A DNA stretch of 64,000 bases from positions 161,382-225,381 of the forward strand of contig NZ_PBYA01000027.1 of the NCBI RefSeq assembly GCF_002729955.1. Direction: 5' to 3'. Position 1 is the first letter of the stretch. Each line of letters starts with the position of its first letter. The notes beneath the pieces were generated by a model that was not told the origin of the DNA, did no database searches, and worked only from the letters and a program-made list of their open reading frames with translations. Origin of the DNA: Salinisphaera sp. GTDB taxonomy: Bacteria > Pseudomonadota > Gammaproteobacteria > Nevskiales > Salinisphaeraceae. A program made the translations under genes and the position numbers. Below are positions 54,096 to 64,000 of the stretch, piece after piece.

Positions 54096-55886
54096 TTAGT
54101 AGGTGCGCTTCTTCGGCGGCACGTGTTCCATATCGTCGGTCATGGGGTTCATGTGCACCGGCCGATAGTCGATATGCGTATCCGGCCCGCCGTGGTGCCA
54201 GATGAGCGTGTGCTTCATCCAGTTCTCGTCGTCGCGCTCGGTGTATTCCTCGTGCGCATGCGCACCGCGGCTTTCCTTGCGGTTGGCGGCGGCGTGCATC
54301 GTGGTGATCGCACAGCCGAGCAGGTTTTCCAGCTCCAGCGTTTCCACCAGATCGCTGTTCCAGGTCATGGAACGATCGGTCACGCCGACGTTGGCGAAGG
54401 CTTCGACTTCCTCGCTGATCTGCTTGGCGCCGGTTTCCAGGCTCTCGGTGTTGCGAAACACCGCGGCGTATTTCTGCATCGAGTTCTGCAGGCTGGCCCG
54501 CAGTTCGGCGGTCGGGGTGTCGCCCTTGGCATGACGCAGCCGGTCGAAGCGCTCCAGCGCCTTCTTCTCGGAGGCATCGATATCACCCCGGTGCGGCGCG
54601 CCCTTGCGCACGACTTCGGTGCAGCGGTGTGCGGCCGCACGGCCGAACACGACCAGATCGAGCAGCGAGTTGGAGCCAAGACGGTTGGCACCATGCACCG
54701 ACACACAGCCGGCCTCGCCGACCGCCATCAGGCCCGGCACGACCGAATCCGGATCGCCGTCCTTGAGCGTGACCACTTCGCCAAAGGCATTGGTGGGCAC
54801 GCCGCCCATGTTGTAGTGCACCGTGGGCAGCACCGGGATCGGCTCCTTGGTGGCATCTACGCCGGAGAAGATCATCGCGGTTTCGGTGATGCCCGGCAGG
54901 CGCTCGTGCAGCACTTCCGGACCCAGATGCTCAAGATGCAGCAGCGTGTGGTCCTTGTTCTCGCCCACACCGCGGCCTTCGTTGATCTCGACCGTTTCCG
55001 CACGGCTGACCACGTCGCGCGAGGCCAAGTCCTTGGCGTTCGGGGCATAGCGCTCCATGAAGCGCTCGCCTTCGGAGTTGGTCAGGTAACCACCCTCACC
55101 GCGTGCGCCTTCGGTGATCAGACAGCCCGCGCCGTAGATACCGGTCGGGTGGAACTGTACGAACTCCGGATCCTGCAGCGGCAGACCGGCACGCAGGGCC
55201 ATGCCCATGCCGTCGCCCGTGCAGGTGTGCGCGGAGGTGCAGGAGAAGTAGGCGCGGCCGTAGCCACCGGTGGCCAGAATGACCTGGTGGGCACGGAAGC
55301 GATGCAGCTGACCGCCCTGCAGATCCCAGGCCAGCACACCACGACATTCACCGTCCTCGGTCATCAGCAGATCGATGGCGAAGTATTCGATGAAGAATTC
55401 GGCACGGGCCTTGAGCGACTGCTGATAGAGCGTATGCAGCAGCGCATGGCCGGTACGGTCGGCTGCGGCACAGGTACGCTGTGCGGTGCCTTCGCCGAAA
55501 TGGGTGGTCATGCCGCCGAACGGACGCTGGTAGATACGGCCGTCTTCGGTACGCGAGAACGGCACGCCGTCGTGCTCGAGCTCGATGATCGCCGGAATGG
55601 CTTCCTTGGTGAGGTATTCGATGGCGTCCTGGTCACCCAGCCAGTCACCACCCTTGATGGTGTCGTAGGCATGCCAGCGCCAGTCGTCTTCACCCATGTT
55701 GCCGAGCGCGGATGCGATACCGCCCTGGGCAGCCACGGTATGGCTACGCGTGGGAAAGACCTTGGTGATACAGGCGGTGGAAAGGCCGGCGTCTGCCAGG
55801 CCGCGCGTTGCGCGCAGGCCGGAACCACCGGCACCTACCACCACGACGTCGTGCTGGTGGTCGATGATGTCGTAGCTTTCGCTCAT
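54096..55886 (-). CDS. sdhA: Succinate dehydrogenase flavoprotein subunit
   Basis: Catalytic subunit oxidising succinate to fumarate at the inner membrane, 596 residues. FAD binding [20 protein letters not shown], the FAD-linking His in [17 protein letters not shown], the active-site [14 protein letters not shown] and the C-terminal [12 protein letters not shown] are all present. Its ATG overlaps the sdhD stop (TGATG). Maturation would use SdhAF4 and SdhE encoded in the same operon. Confidence 0.98.
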   Translation of the reverse strand: MSESYDIIDHQHDVVVVGAGGSGLRATRGLADAGLSTACITKVFPTRSHTVAAQGGIASALGNMGEDDWRWHAYDTIKGGDWLGDQDAIEYLTKEAIPAIIELEHDGVPFSRTEDGRIYQRPFGGMTTHFGEGTAQRTCAAADRTGHALLHTLYQQSLKARAEFFIEYFAIDLLMTEDGECRGVLAWDLQGGQLHRFRAHQVILATGGYGRAYFSCTSAHTCTGDGMGMALRAGLPLQDPEFVQFHPTGIYGAGCLITEGARGEGGYLTNSEGERFMERYAPNAKDLASRDVVSRAETVEINEGRGVGENKDHTLLHLEHLGPEVLHERLPGITETAMIFSGVDATKEPIPVLPTVHYNMGGVPTNAFGEVVTLKDGDPDSVVPGLMAVGEAGCVSVHGANRLGSNSLLDLVVFGRAAAHRCTEVVRKGAPHRGDIDASEKKALERFDRLRHAKGDTPTAELRASLQNSMQKYAAVFRNTESLETGAKQISEEVEAFANVGVTDRSMTWNSDLVETLELENLLGCAITTMHAAANRKESRGAHAHEEYTERDDENWMKHTLIWHHGGPDTHIDYRPVHMNPMTDDMEHVPPKKRTY

Positions 55887-56272
55887 CAGGCGGCTCCTAC
55901 AAGAATCATGATGACGGAAAAGATAGCGGCCACGGCCAGCAGGATATTGAGCAACTGCAAACCAATCAGCAGCGCCATCTTCGCGCCTTCGTGGTGTACG
56001 TAGTCTTCAATGATCGTCTGCAGACCGAGCTGCGAGTGAAAGAAGATAGCGGCCAGATAGATCGCCAGCAGGGATGCCTGCAACGGCGACGACAGCCAGT
56101 CGGTAACGCTGGAATAGTCAGCGCCCAGCTGCGACGCCAGGCAAGCGACAAACCACAGCGTCAGCGGCACGAGTGCGACGGCGCTCACGCGCTGGAACCA
56201 CCAGTGGGACACGCCCGTCTTGGCACTGCCCAGCCCGCGCGCGCTCGCGAGCGATGAACGAATACTGCTCAT
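55886..56272 (-). CDS. sdhD: Succinate dehydrogenase membrane anchor subunit SdhD
   Basis: 128-residue membrane anchor with three helices ([60 protein letters not shown]). The segment [15 protein letters not shown] holds the conserved Asp-Tyr quinone-site pair and histidines close to haem. [18 protein letters not shown] is the typical first-helix lead. It is the alphaproteobacterial/mitochondrial style of SdhD. Confidence 0.95.
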   Translation of the reverse strand: MSSIRSSLASARGLGSAKTGVSHWWFQRVSAVALVPLTLWFVACLASQLGADYSSVTDWLSSPLQASLLAIYLAAIFFHSQLGLQTIIEDYVHHEGAKMALLIGLQLLNILLAVAAIFSVIMILVGAA

Positions 56273-56303
56273 TTAAGTCTCCCGGAACACAAAATCGAGT
56301 CGA

Positions 56304-56690
56304 TCAGGCGATGAACGCCCAGATCCAGACAAACAGGGTCAGCGCCGCCGCCACGCCAAAAGCCGCATAGCCGGTCAGGCGTGCGGTTTCCAGATCCAGC
56401 CCGACACCGACATCCCAAACCAGATGGCGGATGCCGTTGCACAGGTGATAGAACAAGGCGAAGGACCAGCCGAACATCACGAGCTGGCCGAACCACGAGG
56501 CGGCGAAACCATTGACGCTGGCAAAGGCATCCGGCCCACTGGCCGCGGCGATCAGCCATACGGCGAGAAAAACGCTGCCCACCGACAGAAGAATGCCGGA
56601 GGCGCGATGGGCGATCGATGTCGCCATGGCGATCTGCCAGCGATAGATCTGGATATGCGGCGATAGTGGGCGGTTAGCCTGTTGACTCAT
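56304..56690 (-). CDS. sdhC: Succinate dehydrogenase cytochrome b556 subunit SdhC
   Basis: 128-residue three-helix subunit. NRPLSPHIQIYRWQIAMATS leads into SIAHRASGILLSVG, with the quinone-binding Ser and Arg; FYHLCNGIRHLVWDVG carries the haem-ligand His. The RPLSPHxQIYRW motif marks the alphaproteobacterial/mitochondrial branch. It precedes sdhD by 31 bases. Confidence 0.96.
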   Translation of the reverse strand: MSQQANRPLSPHIQIYRWQIAMATSIAHRASGILLSVGSVFLAVWLIAAASGPDAFASVNGFAASWFGQLVMFGWSFALFYHLCNGIRHLVWDVGVGLDLETARLTGYAAFGVAAALTLFVWIWAFIA

Positions 56691-56729
56691 GAGGGTCCCC
56701 GAGTGGCAATGGAACGAACTGAAAAAGGG

Positions 56730-56942
56730 TCAGAAATCGATGCAGCGCCCGTTTTTTTCCCAATCGCCGTAGCGCACGGGCTCGGGGCCCTTGCGGCCGC
56801 CGAACTCGGGCGGCAGGTCAGCCGCATTCGGTTTGGCCGGCGGGTTGGAATCGGTAGGCTCTGGCGCGGTTTCACGCTCGGTCGAGTTGGCGGGGGTCTT
56901 TGCCTGGGACTCGTCCGAAGCGGACAAACGTTCGTCTGACAT
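56730..56942 (-). CDS. Succinate dehydrogenase assembly factor 4 (DUF1674)
   Basis: 70-residue protein with a disordered acidic/proline-rich N-terminus and the conserved C-terminal motif PPEFGGRKGPEPVRYGDWEK ending NGRCIDF, diagnostic of SdhAF4/DUF1674. In mitochondria and alphaproteobacteria this chaperone binds flavinylated SdhA before SdhB docking. It is first in the sdh operon, 39 bases before sdhC. Its presence agrees with the alpha-type SdhC, SdhD and SdhB sequences. Confidence 0.9.
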   Translation of the reverse strand: MSDERLSASDESQAKTPANSTERETAPEPTDSNPPAKPNAADLPPEFGGRKGPEPVRYGDWEKNGRCIDF

Positions 56943-57071
56943 GGCGATACTCTAAACCTGTGGCGGGTTTCTGGCAATGTGAACATTGGCTGAACCGACC
57001 GGCCCAGCTGCATATAACAGTGACTTTACGCTATGGCTAGAATACGAGCCATACACGACTTGGATGCACCT

Positions 57072-57947
57072 ATGACCGATTCCACTGCGTCGGCGCCGAG
57101 CGCGCTCGGCGTCATCGCCGTCACCGGGGCCGATGCGGCCGACTTTCTGCGTGCCCAGCTCACCAACGACGTGATGCGCCTGGGCCACGATCGCCACTTT
57201 CTGGCTGCCTGGTGTGATGCCAAGGGCCGGGCTCAGATGATCGCTCGCGTGTGCGAGCGAGACGACGGCTACTGGCTGGTCGTGCCGGAATCGCTCATGG
57301 CCGGCCTGCTCAAGCGACTGCAGATGTACGTTCTACGTGCTGCAGTCAAGCTCCAGGACTGTCGTGACACGCTTCGCGTCGTGGCACAGCGCGGGCCCGG
57401 TCTGCCAGAGCCCAGCGAGGTACGCGCAGAGGCCGACACGGTTCTGCTCGGTCTGCCCGTCGGCAGCAGCGGCGAGCCACGAGCCTTGAATATCGCGCGT
57501 ATCGATGAGCCTGTTGAGCCGGATTGCCTGGAAACCAGCGATCCGAGCTGGGTGGCAGAAGAAATCGATGCCGGCGTGCCGGCCCTTTGTCCAGCAACAC
57601 AGGGGCAGTTCGTTCCCCAGATGCTCAACCTGCACTGGCTGGAAGCGATCGATTTCGACAAGGGCTGCTATCCCGGTCAGGAAGTCATTGCCCGGCTGCA
57701 TTATCGCGGCCGGCTGACCCGTCGGATGTACCGCCTGTTCTGGCACGGCGACATGCCGGCCCCCGGCAGTGACGTGCTCGATGCGGCGGGCGAACGAGTC
57801 GGTACGGTGCTCTACTCGGCCCCATACGCTGACGAGGGCCGCGGCGTGCTGCTGGCCGTGCTGAAAACGAGCGCGGCCCAGGCATCACTCGCCACGGCCC
57901 AGGCGACGCTGGAAGCGGGCCAACTCCCCTACCCGACGCCCGACTAG
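57072..57947 (+). CDS. ygfZ: tRNA-modifying protein YgfZ (folate-dependent Fe-S repair factor)
   Basis: GcvT-like folate-binding protein that supports Fe-S enzymes such as MiaB. The 291-residue product has the signature KGCYPGQEVIARLHYRGR near residue 197 with the essential Cys. AVTGADAADFLRAQLTNDV and HFLAAWCDAKGRAQM match the N-terminal domain. Start ATG 57072 was chosen because a -10-like TAGAAT lies at 57038-57043, which would place transcription downstream of the other in-frame ATG at 57033. Divergent from the sdh operon; YgfZ and SdhE are also neighbours in E. coli. Confidence 0.94.
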   Translation: MTDSTASAPSALGVIAVTGADAADFLRAQLTNDVMRLGHDRHFLAAWCDAKGRAQMIARVCERDDGYWLVVPESLMAGLLKRLQMYVLRAAVKLQDCRDTLRVVAQRGPGLPEPSEVRAEADTVLLGLPVGSSGEPRALNIARIDEPVEPDCLETSDPSWVAEEIDAGVPALCPATQGQFVPQMLNLHWLEAIDFDKGCYPGQEVIARLHYRGRLTRRMYRLFWHGDMPAPGSDVLDAAGERVGTVLYSAPYADEGRGVLLAVLKTSAAQASLATAQATLEAGQLPYPTPD

Positions 57948-57967
57948 ACGGCCGTTGCGCGCAGACG

Positions 57968-57994
57968 CCAGGGCCGCCGGCGCGGCGGCCCTGG
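57968..57994. terminator. Perfect 11-bp hairpin between convergent ygfZ and lysS
   Basis: CCAGGGCCGCC, a GGCGC loop and GGCGGCCCTGG form a very stable stem between the two stop codons. No T tract follows on either strand, so it may act as an RNA 3'-end stabiliser or Rho-assisted bidirectional terminator rather than a classical intrinsic one. Confidence 0.5.
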
Positions 57995-58014
57995 CCCTTG
58001 GCTACTCGCCCTGT

Positions 58015-59520
<1,506 letters not shown>

Positions 59521-59574
59521 GTCTTGTCGTCCCTATATATTTAAGAGTGGTTTTCAGGCGCACCGCCTGCTGAT

Positions 59575-60676
59575 TCAGAGGCCCTGCTTGAGGCTTTCTT
59601 CGACGAACGCGTCCAGATCACCGTCGAGCACGGCCTGGGTGTTGCCGACTTCCACGCCCGTGCGCAAATCCTTGATACGCGACTGATCGAGCACGTAGGA
59701 ACGGATCTGGCTGCCCCAGCCGATATCCGACTTGTCGGCCTCCGTCGCCTCGGCCTCGGCGCGCCGTGCCGCGAGCTCGCGTTCATACAGCTTGGACTGC
59801 AGCTGTTTCATCGCCGTCGCACGGTTCTTGTGCTGAGAACGGTCGTTCTGACACTGCACCACGATGCCGGTCGGGTTGTGCGTGATGCGTACCGCCGACT
59901 CGGTTCTGTTGACGTGCTGTCCACCGGCACCACTGGCCCGGTAGACGTCGACGCGCAGATCCGAAGGGTCGATTTCAATCGAAATATCGTCATCGATTTC
60001 CGGCGCGACGAATACGGCGGCAAACGACGTGTGACGTCTCGCGCCGGAATCGAACGGCGATTTGCGCACCAGACGATGCACACCAATTTCCGTTCGCAGC
60101 CAGCCGTAGGCATAGCTGCCAGTCACTGCCACGGTGGCACTCTTGATACCGGCCACTTCGCCCGGCGACAACTCGGTCACCTCGGTGGAAAATCCGCGGC
60201 GCTCGCACCAGCGCAGATACATGCGCAGCAGCATCTCGGCCCAGTCCTGAGCCTCGGTACCGCCCGAGCCGGATTGTATGTCCACGAAGGCGTTGCTGGC
60301 ATCGGCTTCGCCGGAGAACATGCGCTGGAACTCGAGGCTCTTCAGATGCGCCTCGACCGTATCGAGTTCGGCCACGACATCCTCGATTACCGAGGAGGCG
60401 TCCTCTTCCATGGCCGCCAGCTCCACGAGCTCTTCACTGTCGTCCAGGATCGTGAGCGATTTCTCGATCGGCCGCACGACCTCTTCCAGCCGTGCTTTCT
60501 CCTGGCCAAAGGCCTGCGCCTTGTCCGGGTCGTTCGCCCATATATCGCCTTGGGCTAGCTCGGCGTCGATTTCGTCCAGGCGATCCTTCTTTTCAGCGTA
60601 GTCAAAGATACCCCCTGAGGTCGCCAAGACGCGCGCGCAGTTCCTGCATGCGGGTGTTCACAGCGTTGGTATCCAT
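59575..60676 (-). CDS. prfB: Peptide chain release factor 2, expressed by programmed +1 frameshift
   Basis: Terminates translation at UGA and UAA. The real gene begins at ATG 60676 ([20 protein letters not shown] followed by RGYL), reaches an in-frame TGA at 60602-60604 and continues in the +1 frame ([17 protein letters not shown]). The join gives 366 residues against 365 in E. coli. The frameshift cassette AGGGGGTATCTTTGAC is the classical SD-like element plus CUU-UGA-C. Downstream, the SPF anticodon-mimic ([15 protein letters not shown]) and [18 protein letters not shown] with the catalytic GGQ are intact. Autoregulation by RF2 level is therefore expected. Confidence 0.97.
60601..60616 (-). 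promoter_or_regulatory. prfB programmed frameshift site
   Basis: On the minus strand AGGGGG pairs with the 16S anti-SD 3 bases upstream of CTT, followed by the slow stop TGA and C. Slow termination when RF2 is scarce lets the tRNA-Leu slip from CUU to UUU and continue in +1. Confidence 0.95.
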
Positions 60677-60756
60677 TGACTTTCCTATTGATTGGGGGTG
60701 CGTTGCGGGCGCGGATCATTACAGCTTAAGACATACAGCACAAGCGAGAGAATTAA

Positions 60757-60785
60757 TTGCTAATTCCAGCGATAACCTCCATAAT
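60757..60785 (+). promoter_or_regulatory. Sigma-70 promoter of the ompA-like gene
   Basis: TTGCTA (60757-60762), a 17-base spacer and CATAAT (60780-60785) give near-consensus elements at ideal spacing. The implied 5' UTR is about 90 bases, ending in AAGGGAG 9 bases before the ATG. Confidence 0.7.
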
Positions 60786-60880
60786 CCGTTTGCACGTCAC
60801 CGGTTTGGGAACGCTTGTTCGCCAGTTCGGTGGATGGGACCGCACAACAAACCTAAACCCGTTCAAGGGAGTTTTGAACT

Positions 60881-62044
60881 ATGAAATTCAAGCAACCGCT
60901 TACCGCAGGTGTTGCTGGCGCGCTGGGGCTCGCATTCGCGGGCAGCGCCATGGCGCAGATGGACGCGCCGCAGGACAAGCGCTTTTACGTGGCGCCGATG
61001 GTCAGCTACGGCTTCTTCGACAACGACACCGTTGGCGGCCCGGGCGGCGACTTCGGTTCGCTCAACACCGATAACGATGACAGCATCGGTGGCACCCTGG
61101 CGATCGGTAAGCCGATCAACAGCTGGCTGAACCTGGAACTGTTCGGCTTCTATTTCAACCCGGATCAGAACCTGGGTGGCGGCAACAGCGCCGACGCCGA
61201 TCTGTACGGCTTCGGTCTTGACGCCCTGTTCTTCCCCGCCCGCGACACGCTGCCGGTCTACGGCATCCTCGGCGCGGCCTGGGGCAAGACGGATCCCGGC
61301 TTCAATGCGGTCGACGTCGAAGGCGATGGCCAGGGCCCGATCGGCGTAGGCGACGATGCCGACACCGACTATCTGGATGCCGGCCTGGGTTATATGTACC
61401 AGCTGAACGACTACGGCCTGGCCGTGCGTGCTGAGTACCGCTACCGTTACACCACCGTGGATTCCGCGGACATCTACGGCGCCGGTTACGAAGATCAGCG
61501 TTACGACGACCATATCCTGTCGCTGGGTATGCAGATCCCGCTGGGTGCGCCCCCGACTGCTGCCGAGCCGGCTCCGGCCCCCGCTCCGGCCCAGCCGATG
61601 GATAGCGACGGCGACGGCGTCATCGATGCCAATGACCAGTGCCCCGGCACCCCGCGTGGCACCGAAGTTGACGCACGTGGCTGCCCGATCGAGAAGAAGG
61701 CCCCCATCGTCCTCAAGGGCGTGACCTTCGAATTCGATTCCGCCAAGCTGACGATGCAGGCCGAAAACCGCCTCAACAACGTGGTTGACGCGCTGCAGGC
61801 CAGCTCCGAAGTGAAGTTCCGTATCGATGGCTACACCGACAGCATCGGCACCGAACAGTACAACCAGGGCCTCTCCCAGCGTCGTGTGGACTCGGTGCGT
61901 CAGTACCTGATCCAGCACGGCATCACCTCGAGCCGTATCACCGGCACGCAGGGTCATGGCGAGTCCAACCCGGTTGCGACCAACGAGACGGCCGCTGGCC
62001 GCGCTCAGAACCGTCGCGTCGAACTGAACGTTACCGAGCAGTAA
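60881..62044 (+). CDS. ompA: OmpA-family outer membrane protein
   Basis: 387-residue porin-like structural protein. Signal peptide residues 1-25 (ending GSAMAQ) are followed by an eight-strand beta-barrel-like domain (KRFYVAPMVSYGFFDND onward, about 30-225). A Pro/Ala hinge (PAPAPAPAQ) leads to a thrombospondin type 3-like calcium motif (DSDGDGVIDANDQCPGTP), then a C-terminal OmpA peptidoglycan-binding domain (FEFDSAKLTMQAENRLNNV, then QGLSQRRVDSVRQYL, NRRVELNV). The architecture matches OprF-type proteins. Strong promoter, good ribosome-binding site and strong terminator suggest high expression. Confidence 0.96.
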   Translation: MKFKQPLTAGVAGALGLAFAGSAMAQMDAPQDKRFYVAPMVSYGFFDNDTVGGPGGDFGSLNTDNDDSIGGTLAIGKPINSWLNLELFGFYFNPDQNLGGGNSADADLYGFGLDALFFPARDTLPVYGILGAAWGKTDPGFNAVDVEGDGQGPIGVGDDADTDYLDAGLGYMYQLNDYGLAVRAEYRYRYTTVDSADIYGAGYEDQRYDDHILSLGMQIPLGAPPTAAEPAPAPAPAQPMDSDGDGVIDANDQCPGTPRGTEVDARGCPIEKKAPIVLKGVTFEFDSAKLTMQAENRLNNVVDALQASSEVKFRIDGYTDSIGTEQYNQGLSQRRVDSVRQYLIQHGITSSRITGTQGHGESNPVATNETAAGRAQNRRVELNVTEQ

Positions 62045-62074
62045 CAATCAGTTAGACCGACTGTTTGAAGTCGG

Positions 62075-62108
62075 GCCCGGCCTCTTCGGAGGCCGGGCTT
62101 TTTTTTGT
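62075..62108 (+). terminator. Strong intrinsic terminator of ompA
   Basis: GCCCGGCCTC, a TTCG tetraloop and GAGGCCGGGC form a perfect 10-bp stem followed by eight T, 30 bases after the stop codon. Confidence 0.96.
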
Positions 62109-62210
62109 CTGCTGTTCGTGCAATGGTCGAGCGACGCGGTCTATGCCGAACGTCCTCGAAGCCCAGCCGGGCTACGCCCGCCTTCTCCAGTGCCCGACCG
62201 AGGTATCGCA

Positions 62211-62717
62211 ATGGAAACACCGACCGACACACTGCGCCCCTATCTCGAAAAATGCCTGCTTGAGCACGCCCCGGAGCGGCTACTCCTCGTAGGCCCGGTT
62301 TCGCAGCTCGTGGACGCGCTAGAGGGGCTGGCTTCACGTCATAACGCGGACTGCACGACCGCGAACGGCGAGGACATGCCAAGCGCTGACACCGCACAAC
62401 GGTTCGACCTCGCGATCGTACTCCCTAACGCGCTTGCCGGGCTGGCCCATCGCGAAGGCTGCCAGCTCGTAAGCCGCCTGCGCGACCAACTGGCCGGCAC
62501 GGTCCTCGTCTGCGTCGATACGCGAGCCCCGGCGGCCGAGCATTGGACAATCAGCGACTTCATTGCACTGGGTTTTCGCCGCAGCCCCGACAGCCGCCGT
62601 CTGGGGCCCGAGGTTTCGGTTTATCGGTACGACATTCGGGACTACAAGACCACGCCGGATTGGCTGAACTCACGCTACTGGGCCAACCCTCAACGCTGGG
62701 ATCGTGAACGCTGGTGA
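62211..62717 (+). CDS. DUF6231-like hypothetical protein
   Basis: 168-residue soluble protein. The pattern LLLVGPVSQLVDALEGL followed by FDLAIVLPNALAGLAHREGC and GTVLVCVDTRAPAAEHWTIS resembles a methyltransferase-like Rossmann fold without an obvious SAM motif. The C-terminus carries RYDIRDYKTTPDWLNSRYW, ending WANPQRWDRERW, a feature I associate with the DUF6231 family. GAGG lies upstream of ATG 62211. It has its own transcript after the ompA terminator. Function unknown. Confidence 0.7.
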   Translation: METPTDTLRPYLEKCLLEHAPERLLLVGPVSQLVDALEGLASRHNADCTTANGEDMPSADTAQRFDLAIVLPNALAGLAHREGCQLVSRLRDQLAGTVLVCVDTRAPAAEHWTISDFIALGFRRSPDSRRLGPEVSVYRYDIRDYKTTPDWLNSRYWANPQRWDRERW

Positions 62718-62840
62718 GCGATCAGTTACGGCCCGCACACAGATTTCGACAGCTGCTAACCGCCACGCCGCTTTCCACCCGCGCCGCAGCACGCTCAGCG
62801 GCTGGTGCCGGCAGCGCTCGCCGACTCTGCGGTAAACGCT

Positions 62841-62862
62841 AATAAAGGCCCGAGCCGGGCCT
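62841..62862 (-). terminator. Intrinsic terminator of gluQ
   Basis: On the minus strand AGGCCCG, a GCT loop and CGGGCCT form a 7-bp stem followed by TTTATT, 14 bases after the gluQ stop. The remaining bases back to 62718 show no gene. Confidence 0.75.
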
Positions 62863-62875
62863 GGCGGCCCCGTCG

Positions 62876-63763
62876 TTAGGCTACTGCCTCCGGCGTCTTC
62901 GGCACCCGATCCAGGGACCAGTTGTCGAGGCCCCAGCGAAGCACGTGGCTCGCGTTCGCATCCCAAAGCGAATCGGGCGGACACTGGCCCAGCCAGTGCA
63001 GGCATTGAGCCAACTGCGCGCCGGGTTTTTCCGGCCTGAGCGGCATCGCCCCGGTACTCTTGCCCAGCTTTTCGCCGGCTTCGTCTACGATCACCGGCAG
63101 GTGCGCATATCGCGGCGTATCGAGACCCAGCGCTTTCTGCAGCGCAATTTGCCGCGGCGTAGACGACAATAGATCAGCGCCGCGTACCACCTCGGTCACG
63201 CCCTGATAGTCGTCATCGAGCACGGTCGCAAGCTGATAGGCCACGATGCCGTCGGCGCGGCGAATCACGAAATCACCGATATCCCGATCCAGGCGCTGTT
63301 CGTAGCCGCCCTGTACCGAATCGGCGACCGTAAAACACTGCCCGTCCACGCGAAAGCGCACCGAACGCGCCTGCCGCCCAGGCGGCAGACCACCCCGACA
63401 GGTGCCCGGGTAGATCGGCCCCTCAATACCACCCTGGCCCGATCTTGCCTCGCGCCTTGTGCAGCCGCAGTCGAATGCCTGGCCGGCGTTTTTCAGATGT
63501 TCGATCGCGAGTCGGTAGGCATCGCGCCGCGTATCCTGGTACAGAATCTCGCCGTCCCAGCGCAGTTCGAAAAACACAAGTGCGTCGAGGATACGCTCAG
63601 CCGCCCCCGGCTCGACCCGCGGCGTATCCAGGTCGTCCATACGCAGCAGCCAACGCCCGCCCTGAGCTCGCGCCTGCAGAAAGCTGCCGAGCGCTGCTAC
63701 GAGCGAACCAATATGCAGGGCGCCGCTGGGCGACGGCGCGAAACGTCCGACCACCGAGGGCAT
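62876..63763 (-). CDS. gluQ: Glutamyl-Q tRNA(Asp) synthetase
   Basis: Truncated GluRS paralogue that attaches glutamate to queuosine 34 of tRNA-Asp. The 295-residue protein has class I motifs VGRFAPSPSGALHIGSLVAA and KLGKST (KMSKS equivalent) and a zinc site FDCGCTRREA with YPGTCRG. It lacks the anticodon-binding domain, as expected. Gammaproteobacteria usually place it near dksA; here it is followed by a terminator and preceded by tRNA-Pro. Confidence 0.96.
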   Translation of the reverse strand: MPSVVGRFAPSPSGALHIGSLVAALGSFLQARAQGGRWLLRMDDLDTPRVEPGAAERILDALVFFELRWDGEILYQDTRRDAYRLAIEHLKNAGQAFDCGCTRREARSGQGGIEGPIYPGTCRGGLPPGRQARSVRFRVDGQCFTVADSVQGGYEQRLDRDIGDFVIRRADGIVAYQLATVLDDDYQGVTEVVRGADLLSSTPRQIALQKALGLDTPRYAHLPVIVDEAGEKLGKSTGAMPLRPEKPGAQLAQCLHWLGQCPPDSLWDANASHVLRWGLDNWSLDRVPKTPEAVA

Positions 63764-63869
63764 CAGCTGAGAAGAGAGGAAAAGCCGTCACGCACCCGAG
63801 GGCGCTCTGGAAGACGGGTAGGCTGCGTCGAGCCACTGGCTATGCCGATATGCGAATAACGCCGCCACT

Positions 63870-63890
63870 GGCGGCGCCGTGTGCGCCGCC
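63870..63890. repeat. 8-bp perfect hairpin between gluQ and tRNA-Pro
   Basis: GGCGGCGC, a CGTGT loop, then GCGCCGCC. It lies downstream of the tRNA on its strand, with TTTCTTTC preceding rather than following the stem, so it is not a classical terminator. Confidence 0.4.
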
Positions 63891-63901
63891 GAAAGAAAGA
63901 T

Positions 63902-63978
63902 TGGTCGGGGTAGCAGGATTTGAACCTACGACCTTCTGCACCCCATGCAGACGCGCTACCAAGCTGCGCCATACCCCG
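63902..63978 (-). tRNA. tRNA-Pro (anticodon GGG)
   Basis: A complete 77-base cloverleaf including an encoded CCA. The acceptor is CGGGGTA with TACCCCG and discriminator A. The D-arm is GCGC-AGCTTGGTA-GCGC. The anticodon stem TCTGC/GCAGA encloses loop ATGGGGT (anticodon GGG), and the T-arm is GTAGG-TTCAAAT-CCTGC. It reads CCC and CCU codons. Confidence 0.96.
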
Positions 63979-64000
63979 AGAAGATGCGTATGTTAACAGA

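Noticed and set aside
53238..56003. 921-codon open frame antisense to sdhB and sdhA
   Set aside because: Spans two well-conserved genes and the gap between them on the other strand; composition is typical of an antisense shadow.

Overview
The window is a GC-rich chromosomal segment of a gammaproteobacterium. Gene order in several blocks follows Pseudomonas-type chromosomes (rpmF-yceD-maf-rluC-rne; lol-comEC-exbBD-msbA-lpxK-kdsB-ptp; rpoE-mucA-mucB-mucD-lepA-lepB-rnc-era-recO-pdxJ). The departures from Pseudomonas (an alphaproteobacterial-style sdh operon with SdhAF4, plsX without fab genes, one Lol permease) suggest a more distant lineage, perhaps Salinisphaera-like. That taxonomic guess is inference only. 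Almost all of the window is core genome; I see no prophage, integron, CRISPR array, secretion cluster or biosynthetic island.

Layout. 1-600: the C-terminal tail of a dnaE2 translesion polymerase, then an AT-rich, repeat-bearing spacer. 0.6-7.6 kb: clpS-clpA (N-degron proteolysis), yceD-rpmF-plsX, maf, a HAD phosphatase and rluC. 7.9-11.6 kb: rne (RNase E) with a very long disordered tail. 11.7-21.4 kb: an envelope block for lipoprotein export, DNA uptake, lipid A flipping and Kdo activation. 21.5-27.4 kb: agmatine-to-putrescine genes and mfd. 27.5-31.2 kb: the most accessory-looking part, with a GST, a LysR regulator divergent from an MFS exporter that is preceded by a coupled small ORF, and a ParE/Phd toxin-antitoxin pair. 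31.3-39.9 kb: methylthioinosine/hypoxanthine salvage, MscS channel, nagZ, a signal-less L,D-transpeptidase coupled to a CYTH protein, rlmD, cysM, pdxJ, recO. 39.95-40.5 kb: a gene-free stretch holding two MITE-like elements. 40.5-51 kb: era-rnc-lepB-lepA and the envelope-stress operon rpoE-mucA-mucB-mucD with a recognisable sigma-E promoter, divergent from nadB. 51-57 kb: sdhAF4-sdhCDAB-sdhE-ygfX-peptidase. 57-64 kb: ygfZ, prfB (programmed frameshift)-lysS, an OmpA-family porin with its own promoter and terminator, a DUF6231-like gene, gluQ and tRNA-Pro(GGG).

Functional links. Envelope biogenesis dominates: Lol, MsbA/LpxK/KdsB, the sigma-E circuit, OmpA, NagZ, LepB and the L,D-transpeptidase. 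MucD carries a lipobox and would itself be a client of the Lol system encoded 25 kb away. MTIP releases hypoxanthine, which the adjacent hpt product salvages. SdhAF4 and SdhE are the two SdhA assembly factors, here at opposite ends of one operon. No wholly new system could be demonstrated. The observations best worth checking are the MITE-like pair, the probable leaderless antitoxin mRNA, the small ORF coupled to the MFS gene, the lipoprotein form of MucD, and the duplicated QVET motif in RNase E.
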